A stretch of DNA of 50,638 bases. Source: a virus. Location of the stretch: positions 1-50,638 of IMG/VR virus record IMGVR_UViG_3300022752_000106. The stretch is one strand, 5' to 3'. A model generated the notes under the pieces. The model was not told where the DNA came from. It did no database searches and saw only the letters and a program-made list of their open reading frames with translations. The position numbers and the translations under genes are program-made. Of this stretch, positions 26,033 to 35,361 are shown one piece after another; position 1 is the first letter of the stretch; the number at the start of each line of letters is the position of its first letter.

Positions 26033-27231
26033 CCATTTATAACTTTAAAGTAATAATTATCATCAAAAATTATAGTGGAACCTTTAATATTAGTTTTAAT
26101 TAAAATTGAATAATATCTTTCTGGTTCAAGTCCACTCATATAAACATCAAAATAATTTCCATTTACATCAGAACTAATTTGAGTATAATTGTCATCAAAG
26201 TTAACAATATATTCGTTAGTATCCAAGTCTTTTATTGCATAATACGAAGAAGTTGGTAAATAATTTAAATTAGTAAATAATGATGATGTTTGGTATATTC
26301 TAGGTGGGTATAATGGACTTACATTTATGTAAAATCTATTTTTACTAGTAGGATAAAATACACCTGGATTTTCAGATAAAGACATTTTTAGATCAACTGT
26401 ATTGACAATACTACCAGTAGCAGATCCTGTTAATACTGTTGAGTAATCTCTCCATCTAAATTCTAAACATGGAGGATAAATAGTATTTGTATCAACACTA
26501 TAAAATTTAAAAATAGGTTGAATATATTGACTATTATTAAATTCCTGAGAACCTGTTAATTTAATTATAAATCCATAATTTGGGATCACATTATTAACCC
26601 AATTATTAACAATATTACTAACATTAGCCTCAATATCTTTAACATCACGTAAACCAAAAGATGAACTTGCTGATCCTGTATATGTAGATGAATTTATTAC
26701 ATAAAAAGGAACTACATAACTAGCAGTAACATAGGATGTTGCTAAAGCATCATAAAACCAATTCCCCCCTCCAACACCACCATAAATATTACTAAACGAA
26801 CTAGTATATAAAATAGCTCCGGACGATCCTGAATAATATCCTGAAATATTCCAAGGTCCTGAACCGTTATAATTTGAGTAAGTCCAAGAGGCACCATCTG
26901 TTTCTTTTGGGTTATCTAAATAGTATCCGGTACCATTATTCCAAGATTGGGCTAAAGGATGAATTAATAATGAAGTATTTTGGTTTAATCCTTGAGCTTC
27001 AGCTATAAAATTTTTAAGATATATAGAATAAGGATTACTATTAATTTTATTATTAATAATATCTTGAATTTCTGTTTGATCAAATTTAACTAAATATCTA
27101 GCTACTTGAGGAGATCCATCTAAACCTAATTTGTTAGATACTTCTAATATAGCATCTAACCCTGTGTTCATTGTTGGGTATGCAGAATATAGAGTAGTAT
27201 CTTGAGTTGGAAATATCTTATAAACAGCCAT
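26029..27231 (-). CDS. 400-aa tail structural protein with DNRLRE-like region
   Basis: The opening MAVYKIFPTQDTTLYSAYPT with 'LxVxN...RYLVKFD' strands, and the later YGFIIKLTGSQEFNNSQYIQ and YPPCLEFRWRDY, recall the DNRLRE jelly-roll found in surface-associated proteins. The C-terminus has fibronectin-like strands (YYSILIKTNIKGSTIIFDDN). It overlaps the coiled-coil gene by 4 nt and has an ATATTTATA motif 13 nt upstream. A baseplate-periphery or fibre role is likely. Confidence 0.6.
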   Translation of the reverse strand: MAVYKIFPTQDTTLYSAYPTMNTGLDAILEVSNKLGLDGSPQVARYLVKFDQTEIQDIINNKINSNPYSIYLKNFIAEAQGLNQNTSLLIHPLAQSWNNGTGYYLDNPKETDGASWTYSNYNGSGPWNISGYYSGSSGAILYTSSFSNIYGGVGGGNWFYDALATSYVTASYVVPFYVINSSTYTGSASSSFGLRDVKDIEANVSNIVNNWVNNVIPNYGFIIKLTGSQEFNNSQYIQPIFKFYSVDTNTIYPPCLEFRWRDYSTVLTGSATGSIVNTVDLKMSLSENPGVFYPTSKNRFYINVSPLYPPRIYQTSSLFTNLNYLPTSSYYAIKDLDTNEYIVNFDDNYTQISSDVNGNYFDVYMSGLEPERYYSILIKTNIKGSTIIFDDNYYFKVING

Positions 27232-27244
27232 TAGGGTATTTTAT

Positions 27245-27253
27245 TATAAATAT
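27245..27253 (-). promoter_or_regulatory. late-type promoter motif ATATTTATA
   Basis: Minus-strand ATATTTATA, 13 nt before the start at 27231, in the 26-nt gap after the gp6-like gene. Confidence 0.5.
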
Positions 27254-27257
27254 AGAA

Positions 27258-29102
27258 TTATAAAGGAACTACTTTACCTTTAATATCAGTATTTGGATAT
27301 CTTATTTCAAATATACTTGGATCTAATGAAGGGTAAATTACTTGGTTTTGAGTAGCAGATGAAATATCATAAGCATATTGAGAATAACCTGAAGTTGTTC
27401 CTGCTTTGTTTGATATAGTGATAGATTTAACTGTTTGAACACCTTTAATTTTATCTAATAAAATATAAAGATCTCTAATCAAAATAGGTTGATTAATTTG
27501 CCATTTATCTAAAATAAAATAATTTTGTAAGGCAGAAATACATGCTAATAATGTTTCATTATTATTATATTCTGGAAGTACTATAATCTCAAAATTAATT
27601 CCTATATTAATAATAAAAGCATCTCTTATTTCAATATAATCTCCAATCATCCTATATTGAGACATATATGTTCTTAAATTAGTTTTTAATGATTCAGTAG
27701 CATAATCTAATTGATTACTACTATTTAAAGATAAAACATATAAATTTAATGTTTCAATAGTTGAAACTTGATTATCTGTTAATTTAGGTTGTTCAATATA
27801 TGCTTTAGAAATAGCACCATAATCAGAAGGCATACTTAAAGCTCTAATTAAATAGTCATCTGCTGTAACTGAACGTTTTTGAGATGCTACAAGTGCTAAA
27901 GTATTTTGACGAATTTCTTCTAATGTATCTCCTCCTTTTCCTCCAGCAGCAGCTGTATTATTATTAGAAGAAATTGAAGAAAAAATATAGTTAGCCATTG
28001 TAGGATTTAAATTAACTGTATTAAATGTGGTATTTGAAGTGTTAATTTTAGTTAAAGTATTAATATTAACATTTGAATTAACTCCACCTCCTGTAAGATA
28101 TCTAACTGTTAAAGTAGTATTAGAAGGAGCAATACCATATGTTCCTGTATATAAAAAATTAACAGGAGAATATGCTGTGGTTAATTTATTTTGTTGAAAT
28201 GGTAATCCAATACCTACATTATCAGCGTTAGGAGTAATTTCTTCTGTTATGTCATTAGGAGCTCCAGCTCCAAATTGTAATTGAATTAAATTAGAAGATA
28301 TAATTCTTGTAGCAAAACGTCTTGCTACTTTTCTTAATCTTAAAAGATAAGGAGTATCTCCATTAACATTAGGATCATTTAAATTAGTATTTTTTATAGT
28401 ATCTAAAACCATTTCTTGCCCTAAATGATCTACTTCATACCATTTATTACCATCAGAATCTACTACATCTAAAATTTTTAAAAAATTATTAGCAGAAATT
28501 TCAATAGTAGAAAATTGAACAGGATCAGTAAATGCAAATGTTTGGATATTAATAGTAGATGATATAGCTTTTCTACTTTTCTTTAAAAGAAAATATTGGG
28601 GAATATTACCTGCAATTTGATATATTGAGATTTCAGTTGGATCTTGTGAACTAGAAACTGAAAAGTCTATTTTATCTTGAATAAGAAATTCATTGTTATT
28701 AATTGAATTTACAGTAGTATTTTCATTTATTATTAATGCATAATCATAATCAGGGACGTAATTTCCTCCAACTAATTTAGAAGGAAGTTGTTGATATATA
28801 TCTATAACAACTTGTGCAGCAGTAGATAATTTTGGTTTATATCCAAACATATACGCTAATTCAAATACATTATTTGTTTGTTGAGCATATTGAACAAATG
28901 TTTCTTGAAATTGGTTATCCAAATAAAAACTTAAAACATCCCCCACATATGCAGATTGTTCTATAAAAAGCATTCCAGGAGAAGCTGGGGTAAAATCGTT
29001 ATAGGTATTAGGGAAATAGGTTTGAGTAAATTCTATTAATCGTTGTCTAAGATTAGAAAAATCTCGATTTATATATTTTATGTCTTTATTTGTATTAGCC
29101 AT
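27258..29102 (-). CDS. 6: baseplate wedge protein, gp6-like
   Basis: The 614-aa protein begins with INRDFSNLRQRLIEFTQTYF and contains FTPASPGMLFIEQSAYVGDV followed by LSFYLDNQFQETFVQYAQ, the hallmark N-terminal signature of T4 gp6-type baseplate wedge proteins. The C-terminal half (TADDYLIRALSMPSDYGAIS, then QPILIRDLYILLDKIKGVQT) matches the baseplate-J-like fold of this family. It is next to the gp25-like gene, as in other contractile-tailed phages, and 2 nt away. It should form the inner wedge ring of the baseplate. Confidence 0.85.
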   Translation of the reverse strand: MANTNKDIKYINRDFSNLRQRLIEFTQTYFPNTYNDFTPASPGMLFIEQSAYVGDVLSFYLDNQFQETFVQYAQQTNNVFELAYMFGYKPKLSTAAQVVIDIYQQLPSKLVGGNYVPDYDYALIINENTTVNSINNNEFLIQDKIDFSVSSSQDPTEISIYQIAGNIPQYFLLKKSRKAISSTINIQTFAFTDPVQFSTIEISANNFLKILDVVDSDGNKWYEVDHLGQEMVLDTIKNTNLNDPNVNGDTPYLLRLRKVARRFATRIISSNLIQLQFGAGAPNDITEEITPNADNVGIGLPFQQNKLTTAYSPVNFLYTGTYGIAPSNTTLTVRYLTGGGVNSNVNINTLTKINTSNTTFNTVNLNPTMANYIFSSISSNNNTAAAGGKGGDTLEEIRQNTLALVASQKRSVTADDYLIRALSMPSDYGAISKAYIEQPKLTDNQVSTIETLNLYVLSLNSSNQLDYATESLKTNLRTYMSQYRMIGDYIEIRDAFIINIGINFEIIVLPEYNNNETLLACISALQNYFILDKWQINQPILIRDLYILLDKIKGVQTVKSITISNKAGTTSGYSQYAYDISSATQNQVIYPSLDPSIFEIRYPNTDIKGKVVPL

Positions 29103-29104
29103 TG

Positions 29105-29509
29105 TTAAAATTCAAATGTAATGTTATCAGATATACCAGTATTAAGAACGGTGTATGTTAAAGAAATAGTTATTTGGTTTGTATCAGGTTGACCTGTAAC
29201 TACTAAATCATTAACTATAATGTTAGGAAAATATAAAGATATTTTATTATTTATATCTTCTCTTAAAAAATTTAAATTATCAGCATTTATTTGTTCAAAT
29301 ATAAAAGATTTTAACCCTCCCCCAAATAATGGGTTCATAAATCTTTCTCCAGAATTTGTTAAAAAAAAATTGATTAGATTATTTTTTACTGCATCTTTAG
29401 TTTGATAATTAGATATAAAAACAGCAGGACCACTAAAAGGAAGATTTACCCCAACCGCAACACTTGGTTGAAAATCTATAGGAGCTATCTGTTGGGGGCT
29501 AAATGGCAT
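29105..29509 (-). CDS. 25: baseplate wedge protein, gp25-like
   Basis: At 134 aa it has the length of T4 gp25. KDAVKNNLINFFLTNSGERF (about 37-56) followed by MNPLFGGGLKSFIFEQIN matches the 'xSIxxxLLxxxGxRxxxPxFG' core of the GPW/gp25 family, and a C-terminal 'ITISLTYTVLNTG' strand completes it. gp25 helps fix the baseplate wedge and sheath start. It touches the 111-aa gene by 1 nt. Confidence 0.88.
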   Translation of the reverse strand: MPFSPQQIAPIDFQPSVAVGVNLPFSGPAVFISNYQTKDAVKNNLINFFLTNSGERFMNPLFGGGLKSFIFEQINADNLNFLREDINNKISLYFPNIIVNDLVVTGQPDTNQITISLTYTVLNTGISDNITFEF

Positions 29510-29844
29510 TATTTACTATTCAATAAATTCATAATTTGATCCATTCCTACTTCACCAGTACCTAAATTTCCATTTACAGGGTCACTTACTTGTGGCCTAA
29601 ATGGTACTTGAGCATCACGTGAAGTAAAACTTAAAGCAGTTTCATTCATAACATCCATATATGCCTGCCTTGCATTCATTGTAGGAGGGGTAAATGTTGG
29701 TTTTGGTGTATCTATTGCTTGAATAGATTCTTTTACAATAGTTTTTGGGGCACGAACTGCTTCTAAAAGAATATCTCTTAATTCTTCTTGGATTACTTCC
29801 CTTACAGCTTCTTTAATTAATTTTTTTAATATGTCAGTTTTCAT
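29509..29844 (-). CDS. 111-aa baseplate-operon protein with tag-like N-terminal helix
   Basis: Residues 1-30 (MKTDILKKLIKEAVREVIQE then ELRDILLEAV) are one long amphipathic helix of the shared tag type (LIKE at 9-12). The middle is Pro/Thr-rich, and the C-terminus (GTGEVGMDQIMNLLNSK) is a short motif I have seen ending small phage virion proteins. It lies among baseplate genes, so the tag is not limited to one operon. A late-type motif lies 5 nt upstream of the start, very close for a promoter. Confidence 0.65.
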   Translation of the reverse strand: MKTDILKKLIKEAVREVIQEELRDILLEAVRAPKTIVKESIQAIDTPKPTFTPPTMNARQAYMDVMNETALSFTSRDAQVPFRPQVSDPVNGNLGTGEVGMDQIMNLLNSK

Positions 29845-29849
29845 ATGTT

Positions 29850-29858
29850 TATAAATAT
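29850..29858 (-). promoter_or_regulatory. late-type motif ATATTTATA
   Basis: Minus-strand ATATTTATA, 5 nt before the start at 29844. If used as a promoter, the transcript would be leaderless or nearly so. Confidence 0.4.
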
Positions 29859-29862
29859 AGGA

Positions 29863-31176
29863 TTAATCGGCTTTTAAATCGTTTTGTTGAATATAAAATA
29901 CTAATTCATCAATTAATATTTGGTCAATTGAGCTAAATGACCATTCTCCTTTTAACATTACTACATTTTGTTTATTTGTAGCTATAGCTCGTCTACGTTT
30001 TAAAGGTTTATCAGTTACTTCTGTTTCAACCCCCATTGTAAATCCATTTACATCTACAACTACTGGGGATAATTGTTGAGATTGAACATTAGTTAAGGCA
30101 GTAAGTTCTATTGAAATTTGAGATTGATTAGTAGTTGGGTAACAATATTGAGTAAGAATATCTAAAATTTTTAAAAGAGAAAGAACTTGAGTTAATACAC
30201 TTTTTAATAAAGTTAAAATAGCTAATGTTGTTGTGTTTATAAAAAGTAATTTAGATACTAAATTATCTAAAAATTTTAAAGTATCTTGAACACCTGTAAT
30301 TACATTTAAAGGAATTCCTACACCTCCTATTGCTACTGGGGTAGGTAATTGGCGAAGGATTTTAATGGTTGGAGAAGCAATTCCTAAAATTTCTTCAGAT
30401 TTAGCTAATACATCTGTTGTATTATTAATTACAGTAAGTGTATTATTTATTTTTTTTACTAATTTATTTTTAGTAGCTATTAACCGGTCTATTTCAGCTT
30501 GAGGAGGACAAGTTATTAAGTCCTTTATTTCTTCAAAAGCTGATTTAGGGTCGATTTCATATTTTTTAATTAACTCTTCTATTTTACTTATTCCATAAGT
30601 TGCAATTAGGGTAAGTAATAAAGGGACAATTATACTCTTTAAATCATTTATACTTTTATTTAACTTTTTTTGAATTTTAAAATCTACAGTTACGTCTTTT
30701 GTATTATATTCTTCTACAACATCATCAGGAAATCTAAATAGTTTTTGAATTTCTTTTTGTAAATTTGATTGAAGAGGGTTTAATGTGATTATTCCTAAAT
30801 CAGGTTTAAGAGTTCCATCTGATTTATATGGGGTAGTAGTATATGGACCGTATTTGCGAAGTTTAAAATTTAATGGGAATTTAGTAGGGTCAAATCCTGT
30901 ATCTGTTAAATCGGGGTGTTTTATAGAAAATTCTCCTTTATTATTAGTAGTATCTCTTTTTAAAAGTTTATTTGTAACTACAACACCAGGTAATGGTTGA
31001 TTAGTAATAGAATCTACAACAATCCCCTTAACAGATTTAAGTTTAATTTTTTTAGGAAGTTCTGGGAGGGAACCAGTTGGAGGGGTTGATGGTAAAGAAA
31101 TTCCAACTAAAGATAATACCTTTTGTAAATCAATTTCTACTTCTATAGAACTAGTATTTTGTGTATCTATAGCCAT
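29863..31176 (-). CDS. 437-aa baseplate/tail protein with carboxypeptidase-regulatory-like domain
   Basis: Residues about 45-85 (VKGIVVDSITNQPLPGVVVT then TTNNKGEFSI) are a CarboxypepD_reg-type beta sandwich, a fold very common in Bacteroidota surface proteins. Long helical segments follow (KSIIVPLLLTLIATYGISKI, ALL-type hydrophobic runs at about 320-345), possibly coiled-coil rather than membrane. The C-terminus (RRRAIATNKQNVVMLKGEWS) is basic. Between gp25-like and spike-like genes, a baseplate hub or tape-related role is likely but unproven. Confidence 0.6.
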   Translation of the reverse strand: MAIDTQNTSSIEVEIDLQKVLSLVGISLPSTPPTGSLPELPKKIKLKSVKGIVVDSITNQPLPGVVVTNKLLKRDTTNNKGEFSIKHPDLTDTGFDPTKFPLNFKLRKYGPYTTTPYKSDGTLKPDLGIITLNPLQSNLQKEIQKLFRFPDDVVEEYNTKDVTVDFKIQKKLNKSINDLKSIIVPLLLTLIATYGISKIEELIKKYEIDPKSAFEEIKDLITCPPQAEIDRLIATKNKLVKKINNTLTVINNTTDVLAKSEEILGIASPTIKILRQLPTPVAIGGVGIPLNVITGVQDTLKFLDNLVSKLLFINTTTLAILTLLKSVLTQVLSLLKILDILTQYCYPTTNQSQISIELTALTNVQSQQLSPVVVDVNGFTMGVETEVTDKPLKRRRAIATNKQNVVMLKGEWSFSSIDQILIDELVFYIQQNDLKAD

Positions 31177-32420
31177 TACTGTACTTTAGTTGTTTGAGAT
31201 TTAAGACTATTATTATTTAATTGAGTTATTAGGGAATCTAAACATATAAGAGCATTTCCGGCTATAGCGTTATATGAAGTTACTAATACTCCTCCAGGAT
31301 AATCTCGTTGAACTTCTAAAACTTGAGCTAATTCTTTAACAGCAAAAGTTAAATCTCTTAAAAAATCTACAGCATTATCTCCTAATAAAACTGGTTGGGT
31401 AGCATTTTTAGATCCTAATTTAATATCATTTGAACTAATATAATGAGAAGAAGCATCTACATTTACACTTCCATTTGAAGATATACCAACAGATTTTTCT
31501 CCACTAATTAAAACACTATCTGTTTTAGCATTTAAAACTATCCTATCTGAATTTAAAATTATTTGAGGGTTAGAAAATTGGGATGGGGTTGTGGGGGATG
31601 TAGTGTAAGAAATAAAATTTTCGTTTGCTATACTAAATGGAATTTTTTGATACGAGGTTAAATAAATAGATGATAAATCACTACTTATATTCTCTGTTAT
31701 AGGTTCAGCCCCAAAATTACTTAAATTAGGGTCTTGACCATTTCTTATTAGAGTAATAGGATCTCCATTATTTCCTGAAGTTGACCAGAGGTTATTCCAA
31801 TTTCCCTTTATTTTACAGGTACTGCCAAATCTTAAACTATTACCCCATCTACCTTCATAAATTATATCACCAGCAAAAGGTAATAAAGGATGAATATTTT
31901 CCTTTTCATTAAATGTATTTCTTTCAGGATTAGATAAAGAATTAAAATCTAAAGAAGAAAGATTATTATCTTGAATATTATATGCTCCATTTTCTACTTG
32001 AGAGTAATTTAACTGTTGAGATTTTGGAAGAGGATTAATTAAAGGAGAAGGTTGAGAATTAATATTAGGAGAAACAGCACCATAAAATGAAATAGGACCT
32101 TCATAAACAAATTGTCCACCAACATTATTAGCAGATATCACATATTTAACTTTAACATATTCATTTACTAATGGAAACGACTTTCTATAAGGATCAGAAG
32201 GACGAATATCAGTAAATATTTGCCCTGTTAAAATACCTTTACTATTAATTTTTTCTCCAGTAACAGCTCCTATTTTTGTATATCCTATAGAAGGATTTAA
32301 ATTTATATCTTTTACCTGTACTATAAATTCTTCTATGCCTTTTTTAAAAGATTTTTGACCTTGACTTTTATTAATTAAAGCCTTATTAGTCATTGCTCTA
32401 AACCCAAATTTATGCGACAT
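31176..32420 (-). CDS. baseplate hub/spike protein (gp5/VgrG-like)
   Basis: Early beta strands (YVKVKYVISANNVGGQFVYE) read as an OB-like fold. GDIIYEGRWGNSLRFGST (about 180-197) is a signature shared by phage hub and spike proteins. The later strand series (NPQIILNSDRIVLNAKTDSV, LISGEKSVGISSNGSVNVDA) is the repetitive beta-helix of a puncturing spike. The C-terminal helix (FLRDLTFAVKELAQVLEVQ) suits trimer contact. No lysozyme domain was seen, unlike T4 gp5. It touches both neighbours by 1 nt. Confidence 0.75.
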   Translation of the reverse strand: MSHKFGFRAMTNKALINKSQGQKSFKKGIEEFIVQVKDINLNPSIGYTKIGAVTGEKINSKGILTGQIFTDIRPSDPYRKSFPLVNEYVKVKYVISANNVGGQFVYEGPISFYGAVSPNINSQPSPLINPLPKSQQLNYSQVENGAYNIQDNNLSSLDFNSLSNPERNTFNEKENIHPLLPFAGDIIYEGRWGNSLRFGSTCKIKGNWNNLWSTSGNNGDPITLIRNGQDPNLSNFGAEPITENISSDLSSIYLTSYQKIPFSIANENFISYTTSPTTPSQFSNPQIILNSDRIVLNAKTDSVLISGEKSVGISSNGSVNVDASSHYISSNDIKLGSKNATQPVLLGDNAVDFLRDLTFAVKELAQVLEVQRDYPGGVLVTSYNAIAGNALICLDSLITQLNNNSLKSQTTKVQ

Positions 32421-32758
32421 TAATCTTTTGAATTAAATTTTTTAACTTCATTTAATAATTGTGCTTTTTCTTCTTCAGTCATTCCAAATCCTTCGTCTTC
32501 TGGTTTACCTGTAGCTAATGCACGTTGAATAATGGTAGCCATTTTAATTAGTTGTTCATCATTTTTAATCCCTAGTTCCATATATTCTTTAATTAAAGGA
32601 ACAATTAAAGTAGCATCACCAATATCATTAATAAGTGGTTTTAATTCACCTATTAAAGCTGTAATTTGTTGTTCTTTTTTCTTTTGGTTGTCGTAAATTT
32701 CTTTAAGAATATCTGAAAATTTTTTCTTTCCAAATATATTTGATTCTAAATTTCCCAT
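32420..32758 (-). CDS. 112-aa helical protein of the baseplate operon
   Basis: Nearly all helix, with Lys/Glu-rich ends (FSDILKEIYDNQKKKEQQIT, GMTEEEKAQLLNEVKKFNSK). No motif was recognised. It opens the tail operon: an ATATTTATA motif lies 13 nt upstream and the stop overlaps the spike gene by 1 nt. It may be an assembly chaperone or a small hub subunit; this is a guess from size and position. Confidence 0.6.
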   Translation of the reverse strand: MGNLESNIFGKKKFSDILKEIYDNQKKKEQQITALIGELKPLINDIGDATLIVPLIKEYMELGIKNDEQLIKMATIIQRALATGKPEDEGFGMTEEEKAQLLNEVKKFNSKD

Positions 32759-32771
32759 ATGTATTGTTTTT

Positions 32772-32780
32772 TATAAATAT
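32772..32780 (-). promoter_or_regulatory. late-type promoter motif ATATTTATA
   Basis: Minus-strand ATATTTATA in the gap after the late sigma gene, 13 nt before the start at 32758; placed to drive the whole tail operon. Confidence 0.55.
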
Positions 32781-32786
32781 AAACAA

Positions 32787-33494
32787 TTACGAAAATTGGA
32801 ATTTTATATAACCGTGTTCTAAATAAAATAAATAATTTTTCTTAAATATATTATGTAAAACACCTGCTATTTTAGTAATTTTAGGAGTTTTAGCATCTGG
32901 AATCATTTCATGAATGTAAATGTAAAGTGCTTTTTTATTAAATACATCTATATTGTCACGCTTTCTAAATAGTTCTAAAATAGCATCTGCAATTTTTGTA
33001 TCATATTCTTTAGGAAAAATTTCATATAAATTAAAACTTACAAATTCAACCCATTTATCCATAAAATAAGATAAACGATCATCTGAATTATTAGATTCTA
33101 TAGTATATGAATGTGTATCGTCTTTTAAAAGTTCATCAGTTGATACTTTACTAACCTTACTTTTATAATTTTTTTCGTTATATAAGATACACCAACGTTT
33201 TACAATCGTACCAAAATACGAGTATGCTTTAGCTCCATTTTGGGGGTTAAATAGATGAATCTTAGAAAGTAAAAACACGATTATTTCATGTTGTAAATGT
33301 TCTAAATTTTCTACCTCAGTATGGTAAAATTTAAAGGTATGGATTATATTCTGAGTTAATTTAAAAAAGGCATAATGAATTTTTTCTTCATATATTTTGC
33401 TTTTTAAAACAGAATCAATCGTATTATTGTATAGTACGATTGCATCTTCAGTTTCCTGAGTAAAATAATTTTTACTTGCAGGTTTTTTAGCCAT
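32787..33494 (-). CDS. 55: late transcription sigma factor, T4 gp55-like
   Basis: The product (235 aa from the MAKKPASK start) has a sigma region 2-like core: LQHEIIVFLLSKIHLFNPQN then GAKAYSYFGTIVKRWCILYN, matching the 'ExxQxxxxxLxxFdpxkgxkAYxYfxxxxxr' pattern of T4 gp55 proteins. It lacks region 4, as gp55 does, and would need a sliding-clamp-linked coactivator to act. A start 10 codons upstream (33524) is open but overlaps the preceding gene by 29 nt, so the ATG at 33494, right after that gene's stop, is preferred. It lies just upstream of the tail operon. Confidence 0.8.
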   Translation of the reverse strand: MAKKPASKNYFTQETEDAIVLYNNTIDSVLKSKIYEEKIHYAFFKLTQNIIHTFKFYHTEVENLEHLQHEIIVFLLSKIHLFNPQNGAKAYSYFGTIVKRWCILYNEKNYKSKVSKVSTDELLKDDTHSYTIESNNSDDRLSYFMDKWVEFVSFNLYEIFPKEYDTKIADAILELFRKRDNIDVFNKKALYIYIHEMIPDAKTPKITKIAGVLHNIFKKNYLFYLEHGYIKFQFS

Positions 33495-33495
33495 T

Positions 33496-33783
33496 TTAGC
33501 TGAATTTTCTAAGATTAAATTCATTTAGTATTTCTTGGATTTTTAAGATTGATTGAAATATAATCCCAACCTCATCATCTTTTTCAAATACACCTCCACG
33601 ATCTAATTCTCTTAATTTCTTATCAGAAATTTCAATTGTACGAGATAAACGATCTAAATAAACTAAATATCCGGCTACAATATCTTCTTGTTTTTCATTT
33701 TTTCTAAGAAGATTAAAAGTCGTGAATCCTAGAACCACGACTAAAACTGCTAATACACAGCAAATAATTGTTAAAGCTATCAT
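33496..33783 (-). CDS. small membrane-anchored protein
   Basis: The first 24 residues (MIALTIICCVLAVLVVVLGF) form one membrane span, followed by LLRKNEK and a cytoplasmic helical part with ELDRGGVFEKDDEVGIIFQS. Proteins of this build with the 'FExDDEVG' motif often sit next to the late sigma gene in T4-like marine phages. Its start overlaps the HD gene by 4 nt. Role unknown. Confidence 0.65.
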   Translation of the reverse strand: MIALTIICCVLAVLVVVLGFTTFNLLRKNEKQEDIVAGYLVYLDRLSRTIEISDKKLRELDRGGVFEKDDEVGIIFQSILKIQEILNEFNLRKFS

Positions 33784-34574
33784 AAATTATCTAACATATT
33801 TTTTAAACCATCACTTTTAAATGAACTTAAAGCTTTAGTTTTGGTTGATGTCTTTTTTGACATGTTGGGTTTATTCCCTAATGTAAAATTTTCTTTTTTA
33901 TTATCCAAGGATTTTTTATCTTCTTTTAATTTAGGTAACCATTCACGTTCAAATTCAATACGTGCTGCCATTAAATCTGCTTGGTGTAAAATATAAGGAA
34001 GTGAAGTACGTGGTTTTTGTTCTGGCATAAAAGTAGCAAGATATTTTTTATTTGCTTCATCATATAAACCATCATGTGTTTGAATGGCAACCATTTCATT
34101 AAATGTATACTGGATACCATGTGATTGAAGCATAAATAATCCTCTATCAGGGACTGAAGCAAACGGAACTTTAGTATTAAACATATAATCTTCTCCTAAT
34201 TTATCTTTTCTCCATTGATCAGTTTGGGGAATATATGATTCTTGTTCTTCATCACCCATTTTACCTAAATCATGATTTAGGGCTGAAAATACAAGTTCTT
34301 CAATTGTAAAAGTAGACATATCACATCCTTCATCTTCCCACAATTGAGCCTGTTTAAGTGCGCATCGAATAACGCGTAAAACATGTTCTACATATCCTCC
34401 TGGGAATGCATTATGGTATTCTTTTTTATGCGCAGCAGGCATTAACATTAAACGTTCGGAATATTGTTCATAGAATGCTAATAATTTTTCTTTACGAGGT
34501 TCGGAAATATAATCATTAATATATTCCATTAATTCATTCCAATTATCTTGGATTTGTTCGGCGGTAAGGTTCAT
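33780..34574 (-). CDS. HD-domain phosphohydrolase
   Basis: The 264-aa protein contains AFPGGYVEHVLRVIRCALKQ (first His, about 50-66) and FSALNHDLGKMGDEEQ with the HD pair (about 93-105), then QTHDGLYDEANKKY and HQADLMAARIEFE completing the H...HD...D metal set. The first His is followed closely by the expected helix, so the site looks whole. The Lys-rich tail (about 225-264) is disordered. HD proteins act on nucleotides or second messengers; the substrate is not readable. Confidence 0.8.
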   Translation of the reverse strand: MNLTAEQIQDNWNELMEYINDYISEPRKEKLLAFYEQYSERLMLMPAAHKKEYHNAFPGGYVEHVLRVIRCALKQAQLWEDEGCDMSTFTIEELVFSALNHDLGKMGDEEQESYIPQTDQWRKDKLGEDYMFNTKVPFASVPDRGLFMLQSHGIQYTFNEMVAIQTHDGLYDEANKKYLATFMPEQKPRTSLPYILHQADLMAARIEFEREWLPKLKEDKKSLDNKKENFTLGNKPNMSKKTSTKTKALSSFKSDGLKNMLDNL

Positions 34575-34591
34575 AACTTTTATTTATTTAA

Positions 34592-34759
34592 TTAATTTTC
34601 ACGTTCAATGATTGCTTGAGTATCTTCTTGAAGTTCAAAAAGTTCTTTTAAAATTTCACGAGCGGCTTCTACGTTTCGTTCGTTTAAAGCGTTTCTCATT
34701 CGTTTTAATTTTCCTTCAATAGACTCTAAGCGTCTCAATACTAATTCTTTATTTTTCAT
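34592..34759 (-). CDS. 55-aa coiled-coil protein
   Basis: ATG at 34759 opens MKNKELVLRRLESIEGKLKR, continuing as one charged amphipathic helix ending TQAIIEREN. Short helical proteins of this type ('xxLRRLExIEGKLKRL') occur in many T4-like marine phages with no known role. It is separated from the HD gene by 17 nt. Confidence 0.65.
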   Translation of the reverse strand: MKNKELVLRRLESIEGKLKRMRNALNERNVEAAREILKELFELQEDTQAIIEREN

Positions 34760-34833
34760 TTTATTTTATTTACTTATTTTTTATAACCATTTATTTCAAT
34801 AATAATATTAAAATATAAATAAAGGTAATAACT

Positions 34834-35304
34834 TTATTTTAAATAGTCACGGATTTTTTGTTCTTTTAGATTTTTCTCTACTAATAGTAGAATTTTTTGT
34901 AAATGAGCACATTTTTCATACTCTTCTGTGCTGACAAAGTAATGTATAGAAAGATTTATAGCAACTAAAAATTCTTCAGTTGAATATTTTTTTAAATCTT
35001 CTCTCCAAATTTTACTTTTAAATTTAAACCCTTCAATCCAAAAATAAGCCCTAGTAAACATCATAAATTCCCCAGCATCATCAATCCCATTTACATCTAA
35101 AGAAGGGTCAGATTTTGAAAAAAAACTTAAAACTTGTTTTTTAAATGCTTGACCATTCATGATTAGTTTATAAAACATACCCAATTTAAAATAGGGAGTT
35201 TCTTTATAAGCATTTAATTCTTCTTTCATTTTTTTTATTTCCTCACGATTTTTATTATCCTCAGGAAATCCAAATAATGCAAATATGCCATTTAAACTCA
35301 TCAC
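34834..35304 (-). CDS. 156-aa helical phage protein, unknown
   Basis: It starts MMSLNGIFALFGFPEDNKNR and continues with a helix-rich body (FMMFTRAYFWIEGFKFKSKI, EEFLVAINLSIHYFVSTEEY). The end is KNLKEQKIRDYLK. No domain was recognised. A late-type motif (ATATTTATA) lies 57 nt upstream. It lies within a run of small genes between the sigma factor and the repeat block. Confidence 0.55.
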   Translation of the reverse strand: MMSLNGIFALFGFPEDNKNREEIKKMKEELNAYKETPYFKLGMFYKLIMNGQAFKKQVLSFFSKSDPSLDVNGIDDAGEFMMFTRAYFWIEGFKFKSKIWREDLKKYSTEEFLVAINLSIHYFVSTEEYEKCAHLQKILLLVEKNLKEQKIRDYLK

Positions 35305-35361
35305 TCTATATGTATATATTATTCTAAATTAAAACTCACGTATAAAATCATTAATTTTACA

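Noticed and set aside
31176-32420. Lysozyme domain in the spike protein as in T4 gp5
   Set aside because: No E-x8-D-x5-T type catalytic set was visible; only OB-like and beta-helix regions.
33971-34162. 63-codon frame inside the HD-domain gene
   Set aside because: A second frame within a gene with intact HD motifs; no leader or promoter of its own.
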